Source: Chloroflexota bacterium
Lineage (GTDB): Bacteria > Chloroflexota > Anaerolineae > Promineifilales > Promineifilaceae
NCBI GenBank assembly: GCA_022616275.1
Contig: JAKEFB010000008.1
Coordinates: forward strand, 1-42,141
Direction of reading: 5' to 3'
DNA: 42,141 bases
Part shown: piece after piece, positions 17,657-23,643 of the stretch
Layout of the letters: the number at the start of each line of letters is the position of its first letter
How positions within the stretch are numbered: position 1 is the first letter of the stretch
Notes under the pieces: model-generated
Told to the model about the DNA's origin: nothing
Database searches by the model: none
Seen by the model: the letters and a program-made list of their open reading frames with translations, nothing else
Position numbers and translations under genes: made by a program

Positions 17657-18562
17657 GTGAGCGCCGAAACGCCAACCCTATCTATTGTCATTGCCTCGCT
17701 CAATGGCCGACCCTACATTGACGCCTGCCTAGCAGCCCTGGCCCGGCAGCAAGGAGACATGGCCGCTGAGGTCATCGTCGCCGAGTGTGTCGGGACAACG
17801 GTGACTGACTTTGTCCGGGCCGAATACCCGGCCGTGCGCCTGATCGCCTTTGACGAACGCAAAAGCGTCCCCGAGCTGCGGGCGGCCGGCATCCTGGCGG
17901 CGCGCGGCGAGATCATTGCCATCACCGAAGACCACTGCATCCCGGCCGGCGATTGGTATCTATCGCTGGTAGCCGCCCACCGGCAATACCCTGGCCCGGC
18001 TATCGGCGGCGCGGTGGACAACGCCGCCACTGACCGGCTCATTGACTGGGCCGTGTTCTTTTGCGAATACAGCAACTTTATCAGCCCGGTGCCGGCCGGC
18101 GCCGTCCACGACCTGCCCGGCCCCAACGTCTCCTATAAACGGGCGGCGTTGGACACCATGCGCGACATGATTGCCAAAGGGTACTGGGAAAATTTCCTTC
18201 ACCAGCGGCTGGAATCGGCCGGCCACCAGCTCTGGTCCGACCCCACGGTCAAGGTCTGGCACAAGAAGCATTTCCGTTTCGGCGACTTCTTTGCCGAGCG
18301 GTTCCACTACGGCCGCTGGTATGCCGGCACGCGCAACGAATTCACTAGCCTGCCCAAGCGGCTGTTTTACCTGGCCTTCTCCCCGCTGCTGCCACCTCTC
18401 ATTATGACCCGCATTGCCCGGCGGGTGTGGAGCCGCGGCCGCCACTATCGTGACTTCCTTAAAGCCCTGCCCCTCATCCTCGTCTTCATGGCTGCCTGGG
18501 CGGCCGGCGAGTTTACCGGCTACGCTACCGGCCCCGGCAGCAGCGTCCTGGAGCTAAGTTAG
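17657..18562 (+). CDS. GT2-type glycosyltransferase, copy 3 (DGS motif replaced)
   Basis: The third paralogue has 301 residues. It keeps TEDHC at 90-94 and the DLPGPNVSYKRAALD segment. Where the others have DGSxDGT it reads ECVGTTV (43-49), so the uridine/metal-binding Asp is replaced by Glu and the rest of the loop has changed. The C-terminal anchor has the shared pattern AAWAAGEFTGYATG. It starts at GTG 17657 after GGAGAG and lies 36 bp behind copy 2. Together with copy 1 it suggests division of labour or decay after duplication. Confidence 0.85.
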   Translation: MSAETPTLSIVIASLNGRPYIDACLAALARQQGDMAAEVIVAECVGTTVTDFVRAEYPAVRLIAFDERKSVPELRAAGILAARGEIIAITEDHCIPAGDWYLSLVAAHRQYPGPAIGGAVDNAATDRLIDWAVFFCEYSNFISPVPAGAVHDLPGPNVSYKRAALDTMRDMIAKGYWENFLHQRLESAGHQLWSDPTVKVWHKKHFRFGDFFAERFHYGRWYAGTRNEFTSLPKRLFYLAFSPLLPPLIMTRIARRVWSRGRHYRDFLKALPLILVFMAAWAAGEFTGYATGPGSSVLELS

Positions 18563-18568
18563 TAAACG

Positions 18569-18577
18569 TGCTACACT
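18569..18577 (+). promoter_or_regulatory. Extended -10 box before ferritin
   Basis: TGC-TACACT at 18569-18577 is an extended -10 element just after the stop of the third GT2 gene. Transcription from it would begin close to the CTCATTG heptad array, making that array the 5' leader of the ferritin mRNA. No clear -35 box is seen. Confidence 0.35.
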
Positions 18578-18585
18578 ACTTATAG

Positions 18586-18630
18586 CTCATCACTCATTGC
18601 TCATCGCTCATTGCTCATTGCTCATTGCTA
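18586..18630. repeat. Heptad repeat, CTCATTG x6
   Basis: Six words in perfect 7-base register: CTCATCA, CTCATTG, CTCATCG, CTCATTG, CTCATTG and CTCATTG, then CTA. The array ends four bases before the ferritin ribosome site. The same word, inverted, occurs at 10132-10152. Confidence 0.85.
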
Positions 18631-18645
18631 CTTGAGGAGAAAACC

Positions 18646-19152
18646 ATGAAGCCTAAAATGATCTTCCCCTTCAACGATCAGATTAAAAGCGAGTTTACTG
18701 CTTCGGCCCAATACATTGCCATTGCCGTTTACTTCGACGACATGGGGCTGGTGGAGCTGGCCAACTTCTTTTACCACCAGTCGGACGAAGAGCGGATGCA
18801 TGCCATGAAGTTCATTCGTTTTATGCTGGACTCGGACGCCAAGCCGGACATTCCCGGCATCCCCGACCTGCGCAACGATTTCGGCAGTCCGGCCGACGCC
18901 GTTCAGTTTGCCCTGGACCAGGAAAGGAAAGTTACCGAGCAAATTGACAACCTGGTAACGCTGGCTATCAACGAGGGCGACCACGCCAGCCACAGCTTCC
19001 TGCAATGGTTTGTCACCGAGCAGGTGGAAGAGGTAGCCACAATGATCATCCTGCTGCAAACGATTAAGCTGGCCGGGAACAATTTGCTGCTGGTCGAAGA
19101 TTACGTCCGCCGTAACCCGCAGCATGCCGGAGAAGCGCCGGCCGCCACCTAA
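18646..19152 (+). CDS. ftn: Bacterial non-heme ferritin
   Basis: This four-helix-bundle iron-storage protein has 168 residues, the usual length. Ferroxidase ligands corresponding to E. coli FtnA Glu17, Glu50 and His53 are present as Glu16, Glu49 and His52 (HQSDEERMHAMKF). The later Glu in DQERKVTEQ and the Gln/Glu of TEQVEEVATM complete the site. It oxidises Fe2+ and stores it in a 24-mer cage. The ATG at 18646 is fixed by GAGGAGA just upstream. Although it follows the glycan genes on the same strand, its own extended -10 box and heptad leader suggest separate expression. It converges with the homocysteine methyltransferase gene. Confidence 0.93.
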   Translation: MKPKMIFPFNDQIKSEFTASAQYIAIAVYFDDMGLVELANFFYHQSDEERMHAMKFIRFMLDSDAKPDIPGIPDLRNDFGSPADAVQFALDQERKVTEQIDNLVTLAINEGDHASHSFLQWFVTEQVEEVATMIILLQTIKLAGNNLLLVEDYVRRNPQHAGEAPAAT

Positions 19153-19156
19153 AAAG

Positions 19157-19226
19157 GTAATTGAGTAATTCAGTAGTTGGGTAGTTACGGCAGCCAATGA
19201 CTCCAATTACCCAATTACCTAATTAC
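19157..19226. repeat. Octad repeat in inverted arms
   Basis: Left arm words of 8 bases are GTAATTGA, GTAATTCA, GTAGTTGG and GTAGTTAC (19157-19188). Right arm words are CCAATTAC, CCAATTAC and CTAATTAC (19203-19226). The arms are imperfect inverted copies between two convergent genes. The homocysteine methyltransferase stop (19219-19221) lies within the right arm. Confidence 0.75.
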
Positions 19227-20118
19227 CTCTTCTTAACACCCCCGCCATCGCCGCCACCTGCTCCGGCGTACTGCCGCAGCAGGCGCCGATGAGCCGGGCG
19301 CCCAGTTCCTGCATCCGCCGGGCGTAAGTGGCCATGACGGCCGGCGTTCCCTCGTAAACCCATTCATGGCCCTCGCGGTGCGGCCGGCCGGCGTTGGCTT
19401 TGGCTACCAGGGGGATATTAGACCCGGCCGCCTGGAGCGCGTCCCGCATTCCAGCCATAACCGGTTCCAGGCTCGCCGGCCCATCGCCGCAATTGGCCCC
19501 TATCGCTACCAGCCCCCAGCCGGCCAGCGTTTTGGCCGCCCCGGCCGGGCCAACGCCGGTGGCTGTCCGCCCGGCCTGATGAAAGCTCAGCGTGACCACC
19601 AGGGGCAGGTCGCAGGCCAGGCGCGCCCCGGCCACGGCCGCCCGCGCCTCCTCCAGGTCGCCCATCGTCTCCAGCCAGAGCGCGTCCACCCCACCTTCGG
19701 CCAGCGCCGCCGCCTGGGTGGCAAAGGCTTCCCTGGCCTGTTCAAAGGAAACCGGGCCGGCCGGGGCCAGGCGCTCGCCGGTCGGCCCCATTGACCCGGC
19801 CACCACCACCGGCCGGCCGGCTGCACCGGCCGCTTGCCGCGCCAGGGCAACCGCCGCCCGGTTGATACGCTCTACCTGGTCTTGTAGACCAAAACGGGCC
19901 AGGCGAAAGGCGTTACCGCCAAAAGAGTTGGTTAAAATCAGGTGGGAACCGGCCGCCAGGTAGGCCAGGTGAACGGCCTGCACCCGTTCTGGAAAACGCA
20001 AGTTCCAGCCTTCGGGCGCTTCCTCCAGGGAGAGGCCGGCGGCCAGCAACATCGTGCCCATCGCCCCATCCAGCAAAATGCAAGGCTCTTGAGCGAGGCG
20101 TTGTGTAAAGGCATTCAC
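19219..20118 (-). CDS. Homocysteine S-methyltransferase family protein
   Basis: This Zn-dependent (beta/alpha)8-barrel methyltransferase has 299 residues. The N-terminal LLDGAMGTML is followed by TNSFGGNAFRL. The three zinc ligands are Cys210 (IGANCGDGP) and Cys280-Cys281 (GACCGST). It moves a methyl group from a donor such as S-methylmethionine or betaine, or from a corrinoid partner, to homocysteine. It is the length of MmuM/BHMT, and no folate- or cobalamin-binding domain is fused. It starts at GTG 20118 only nine bases after a long hairpin, with no ribosome site visible. The final Gly-Asn and the stop are encoded by the octad repeat. It lies downstream of formate-THF ligase, another C1 enzyme. 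Confidence 0.87.
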   Translation of the reverse strand: MNAFTQRLAQEPCILLDGAMGTMLLAAGLSLEEAPEGWNLRFPERVQAVHLAYLAAGSHLILTNSFGGNAFRLARFGLQDQVERINRAAVALARQAAGAAGRPVVVAGSMGPTGERLAPAGPVSFEQAREAFATQAAALAEGGVDALWLETMGDLEEARAAVAGARLACDLPLVVTLSFHQAGRTATGVGPAGAAKTLAGWGLVAIGANCGDGPASLEPVMAGMRDALQAAGSNIPLVAKANAGRPHREGHEWVYEGTPAVMATYARRMQELGARLIGACCGSTPEQVAAMAGVLRRGN

Positions 20119-20126
20119 AGCCCAAA

Positions 20127-20184
20127 GTTATTAGTTATTGGTTATTGGTTATTGGCGCTCACCTAATAACCAATAACTAATAAC
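20127..20184. repeat. Heptad hairpin, GTTATTG, 20-bp perfect arms
   Basis: Left words are GTTATTA, GTTATTG, GTTATTG and GTTATTG. Right words are TAATAAC, CAATAAC and TAATAAC. Arms 20127-20146 and 20165-20184 are perfect reverse complements around an 18-base loop. The element fills almost the whole gap between the formate-THF ligase stop and the next start, where it could attenuate read-through. Confidence 0.88.
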
Positions 20185-20185
20185 C

Positions 20186-21964
20186 CTAAAAAAGCCCCAC
20201 CACGCGGCCGTCTTCATCTATATCCACCTTCATGTAGGCCGGAGTGCTGCCCAGGCCGGGCATGGTGCTCATCTCGCCCAGGAGCGGATAAATAAAGCCC
20301 GCCCCGACCGAGGCCCGTACTTCGCGCACCGGCAGGGTGTAGCCGCTGGGAGCATTCTTCAGACTGGGGTCGTGGCTGATGCTGAGATGGGTCTTGGCCA
20401 TGCAGATCGGCAGGTGGCCGAATCCGTTCTCTTCGTAGGACTTGATTTGCGTCTCGGCCAGCGGCTCGTAGACGACCTCGGCCGCGCCGTAAATCTCTTT
20501 GGCAATTATCTCAATCTTTTGCTTGATGGGCAGTTCCAGGGGATAAAGGAAGTCAAAGTTGACCGGTTGCCGGCAGGCGTCCCTGACCGCCTCGGCCAGC
20601 TCGGCGGCGCCCTCACCGCCTCGAGTATAGTGGTCGCTCAGGGCGGCCGTTTCAGCCCCAGCCTCGATAGCCGCCTTCTTGATGAACTCCACCTCGGCCT
20701 GGGTATCCGTCTCGAACTTATTGACGGCCACGACCACCGGCACGCCAAAACGCCGGGTATTGCGAATGTGAAACTGCAGGTTGGCCAGGCCGGCCTCCAG
20801 CAGGGCCAGGTTCTCCCGGGTGTAGGCCGGGTCCAACGGCCGGCCGGGGACCACACGCGGCCCGCCGCCGTGCATCTTCAGGGCGCGGACGGTGGCTACC
20901 AGGACCACGCAATCGGGCGTCAGGCCGGAAGCGCGGCACTTGATGTCAAAGAACTTCTCCATGCCGATGTCGGCCCCAAAGCCGGACTCGGTCACCACGT
21001 ACTCGCCCAGGCGCAGGGCTACCTGATCGGCCAGGATCGAGGAGTTGCCGTGAGCGATGTTGGCAAACGGTCCGGCGTGGACAAAGGCTGCCTGCCCCTC
21101 TAACGTTTGCATCAGGTTGGGGTGCAGGGTGTCTTTCATCAGCACGGTGACTGCCCCGGCCACTTTCAAATCTTCCAGGGTAATTGGCTTCTTGTCGGCG
21201 CTCTGGCCGACGACCACCCGGCCGCAGCGCTGGCGCAGGTCACGCAGCGCCGACTTGTAGTCCGTGCCGTTGACCAGGGCCAGGATGGCCATCAATTCGC
21301 TGGCCACGGTGATGTCGAAGCCGGTCTGGCGCGGCCGGCCGTCGTTTTTCGTCCCCAGCCCGACGACGACGTGGCGCAGCGCCCGATCATTGACGTCCAG
21401 CACCCGGTTCCAGGTGACGCTGTAGGGATCAATGTTCAGCCGCCGCAATCCGATTTTGGCCAGTTGCTCGTCGTTCATCCGCTCCTCATGGTACCAGCGG
21501 GCGTCCAACGCGGCCGCCACCAGGTTGTGGGCGGCGGTAATGGCGTGAATGTCGCCGGTCAGGTGCAGGTTAAACTCCTCCATCGGGATGACCTGGCTGT
21601 AGCCACCCCCGGCCGCGCCGCCCTTAATGCCAAAGGTCGGCCCCTGGCTGGGCTGGCGAATGCAGGCAATAGCTTTGTGGCCCAGGTGGCCCAAGGCCTG
21701 GACCAGGCCAATGGTCGTGGTCGTCTTACCCTCCCCCAGCGGCGTCGGCGTAATAGCCGTTACGTCTACGTATTTACCCTTGGGCCGGCCGGCTAGCTTT
21801 TGTAAAACGTCCAGGTGGACTTTGGCCTTGGTCCGGCCGTACAAAATCAGGTCGTCTCCCTCCAAACCCAGTGCCGCGGCAATCTCCGTAATCGGCCGGA
21901 CCTCGGCCGCCTGGGCCACTTCCAGGTCGGATGGGACGGGATACAGTCGTTTCAACGTGCTCAT
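20186..21964 (-). CDS. fhs: Formate--tetrahydrofolate ligase
   Basis: This cytoplasmic enzyme forms 10-formyl-THF from formate, THF and ATP. It has 592 residues, slightly longer than the usual 555-560 of bacterial forms. The P-loop [13 protein letters not shown] is at 73-84, followed by [20 protein letters not shown]. The wording [10 protein letters not shown], then [17 protein letters not shown], is what I recall from the synthetase domain of eukaryotic MTHFD1; many bacterial enzymes read REPSLGPxFG. The C-terminus ends VVGLF. The ATG at 21964 is chosen because GGAGGTT lies just upstream; the frame stays open back to 22093 through the leader. Its leader holds a promoter and an attenuator-like pair of hairpins. 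Confidence 0.95.
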   Translation of the reverse strand: MSTLKRLYPVPSDLEVAQAAEVRPITEIAAALGLEGDDLILYGRTKAKVHLDVLQKLAGRPKGKYVDVTAITPTPLGEGKTTTTIGLVQALGHLGHKAIACIRQPSQGPTFGIKGGAAGGGYSQVIPMEEFNLHLTGDIHAITAAHNLVAAALDARWYHEERMNDEQLAKIGLRRLNIDPYSVTWNRVLDVNDRALRHVVVGLGTKNDGRPRQTGFDITVASELMAILALVNGTDYKSALRDLRQRCGRVVVGQSADKKPITLEDLKVAGAVTVLMKDTLHPNLMQTLEGQAAFVHAGPFANIAHGNSSILADQVALRLGEYVVTESGFGADIGMEKFFDIKCRASGLTPDCVVLVATVRALKMHGGGPRVVPGRPLDPAYTRENLALLEAGLANLQFHIRNTRRFGVPVVVAVNKFETDTQAEVEFIKKAAIEAGAETAALSDHYTRGGEGAAELAEAVRDACRQPVNFDFLYPLELPIKQKIEIIAKEIYGAAEVVYEPLAETQIKSYEENGFGHLPICMAKTHLSISHDPSLKNAPSGYTLPVREVRASVGAGFIYPLLGEMSTMPGLGSTPAYMKVDIDEDGRVVGLF

Positions 21965-21980
21965 GCAACCTCCAACAGGC

Positions 21981-22012
21981 AATAAAAGAGCGACCGATGG
22001 TCGCCCTGACCA
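21981..22012 (-). promoter_or_regulatory. Attenuator-like hairpins in the fhs leader
   Basis: Read on the minus strand, GCGACC-ATC-GGTCGC (22004-21990) is followed by TCTTTTATT, a small terminator. Just upstream, TGGTC-AGGGC-GACCA (22012-21998) is an alternative hairpin that uses the same GACC. The two cannot form together. The ribosome site follows immediately. Confidence 0.45.
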
Positions 22013-22111
22013 TTTCCTTATGCGTTCAAGGGTAAATGGAAATAGACAAAACAGGTAGTGATAGATGTCATCTTGCCCACAGATGATTCTCACCCCTCGT
22101 ATTCAGGCAGC

Positions 22112-22140
22112 ACTATAACATAACCATAACCTATGGACAA
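22112..22140 (-). promoter_or_regulatory. fhs promoter
   Basis: On the minus strand, TTGTCC (22140-22135) and TATAGT (22117-22112) are separated by exactly 17 bp. Transcription would start near 22105, giving a leader of about 140 nt before the ATG at 21964. Confidence 0.6.
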
Positions 22141-22214
22141 TGGCTCCTTTGCTCCCCTCGTTCCCGGCCAGCGGCCGCCAGCAAGCAGCATTCAACCGGG
22201 CCGGGCAGCCCAGC

Positions 22215-22280
22215 GGAGATTAGAGATTGGAGATTATGAGAACCGTCGGTTGCCAATCTCCAATCTCTAATCTCCAATCT
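22215..22280. repeat. Heptad hairpin, CCAATCT, 21-bp perfect arms
   Basis: Left words are AGATTAG, AGATTGG and AGATTAT. Right words are CCAATCT, CCAATCT, CTAATCT and CCAATCT. Arms 22215-22235 and 22255-22275 are exact reverse complements with a 19-base loop. The S1-protein stop (22267-22269) and its last residues VEIGD are encoded inside the right arm. Confidence 0.9.
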
Positions 22281-23529
22281 CTACTTCCTCAGTTTCCGCG
22301 GCCGGCTCGGTCACTTTAACCCGCCGGCCAGAGCCATTTTTCCTCGTCCCGTTCCGTTGCTCATCGTCGCGCTGGGCCAGCCAGGCGATTTCCTCTTCCG
22401 GCGAGACCCGGCGCAGACTCAACGCCAGGCGTTCCTCGTCGGGATCAATGTTGATGATCCGGGCCAGCACCTTCTCCCCAGGCTGTAGCGCCGTCTGCGG
22501 CGCACTGCCGGCCGGGCTGCGGAACTCGCTGACGTGGATCAGTCCTTCCACGTTGGGCGCTACCCGGACGAAGGCGCCGAACTCGACCACGGCGCTGACT
22601 TCCCCTTCCACCAGGTCGCCGGCGTTGTACCTGTTTTCAAACTTCTCCCAGGGGTTGGGCAGCAACGCCTTGCGGTTCAGGCTGACCCGTTCCCGCTCCA
22701 CGTCTACACTGTCTATCATCACCTCGACCTCGTCGCCCACCTTGAGCGCCTCGGACGGGTGGTCAATGTGGTTCCAGGCTATCTGGGAAACGTGCAGCAG
22801 GCCATTGACCGCGCCCAGGTCTACAAACGCGCCGTAATCCACCACGTTTGTCACCCGGCCGGTCACCACCTGGCCTGGCTGCAACGATTCCAGTTGCCTG
22901 CGCCGCTGCTCTTCCTCGGCCGCCCGGGCCGAGAGCACCAGGCGCTTGCGTTCAAGGTCTACTTCGACCACCTTCAGGTAAAGCCTGGCCCCGACCATTT
23001 TGGCTTTCTGGCGGGCCAATTCGCGGCGGTCGTGGAGCATGTATTGCAGGCTCGGCACGTGCGAATTGGGCACAAAGCCGTGCAGCCGGCCGAACTCGAC
23101 CAGCAGTCCACCTTTGTTGTGACCAACCACCTCCAACTGAAGCGTTTCCTGGTTTTCCAGGTATTCTTCAGCCCGATCCCAGTCCCGTTTTTCCAGGCCC
23201 CGGTTCAGCGAGACGACCAGTTCTTCGTCGCCTGGGGGCGCGTAGAGCACGTAAACAGGCACCTGGTCTCCCTTGGAGATACCGGCCAGGAGTTCCCTGT
23301 CAATCAATTCCAGGTCTTCCTGGGGAACAATGGCGTCCCGCTTGGCGCCCACGTCCAGGTACACGGCATCGCTACTCTTTTTGAGCACGGTTCCTTCCAG
23401 GAACTGCCCCCGTTGAGGGAGGAGGTAATCGTATTGTTCCAGTAATTCGGCAAAGCTCAGCTCTTCCTGGCCATTGCCGTTATGGCCAGTTATCGTCGCT
23501 GTTCGTCTGTTCGTATCTTGCCTGTCCAT
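22267..23529 (-). CDS. rpsA: S1 RNA-binding domain protein, ribosomal protein S1-like
   Basis: Four S1 OB-fold repeats fill this 420-residue protein at about 41-110, 127-202, 218-287 and 304-373. The last two are the most canonical (VTGRVTNVVDYGAFVDLG and GLLHVSQI; VEGEVSAVVEFGAFVRV and GLIHVSEF). Four-domain S1 proteins are common outside Proteobacteria, where six is usual. It is expected to bind mRNA, helping initiation at the 30S subunit. ATG 23529 follows GAGGAAAG. The acidic tail ends in VEIGD, which is encoded by the heptad element. It is upstream of fhs on the same strand but separated by that hairpin and the fhs promoter. Confidence 0.87.
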   Translation of the reverse strand: MDRQDTNRRTATITGHNGNGQEELSFAELLEQYDYLLPQRGQFLEGTVLKKSSDAVYLDVGAKRDAIVPQEDLELIDRELLAGISKGDQVPVYVLYAPPGDEELVVSLNRGLEKRDWDRAEEYLENQETLQLEVVGHNKGGLLVEFGRLHGFVPNSHVPSLQYMLHDRRELARQKAKMVGARLYLKVVEVDLERKRLVLSARAAEEEQRRRQLESLQPGQVVTGRVTNVVDYGAFVDLGAVNGLLHVSQIAWNHIDHPSEALKVGDEVEVMIDSVDVERERVSLNRKALLPNPWEKFENRYNAGDLVEGEVSAVVEFGAFVRVAPNVEGLIHVSEFRSPAGSAPQTALQPGEKVLARIINIDPDEERLALSLRRVSPEEEIAWLAQRDDEQRNGTRKNGSGRRVKVTEPAAETEEVEIGD

Positions 23530-23549
23530 AGCTTTCCTCTTTTAGGGAA

Positions 23550-23600
23550 CACAGAGATCACAGAGAACATAAAGTTTTAATCCTTTGTGTGCTTTGTGTC
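23550..23600. repeat. Nonad repeat, CACAGAGAN / CTTTGTGTN
   Basis: Words CACAGAGAT and CACAGAGAA (23550-23567) face CTTTGTGTG and CTTTGTGTC (23583-23600) across an AT-rich loop as imperfect inverted arms. They lie in the gap between the P-type ATPase stop and the S1 gene start. Confidence 0.6.
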
Positions 23601-23615
23601 CTAAGGAGTGGGTTC

Positions 23616-23643
23616 CTCATCACTCAGTCCTCAGTCCTCATCA
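23616..23643. repeat. Heptad repeat, CTCAGTC
   Basis: Four words in register are CTCATCA, CTCAGTC, CTCAGTC and CTCATCA. The P-type ATPase stop (23624-23626) and its C-terminal residues VMRTED are encoded by this array. Confidence 0.8.

Noticed and set aside
18586-18630. CRISPR-like array
   Set aside because: Units are only 7 bases with no spacers; there is no leader or cas gene.
21965-22110. ZTP (pfl) or THF riboswitch before fhs
   Set aside because: The expected conserved segments of those classes could not be found, so only a generic attenuator-like structure is reported.
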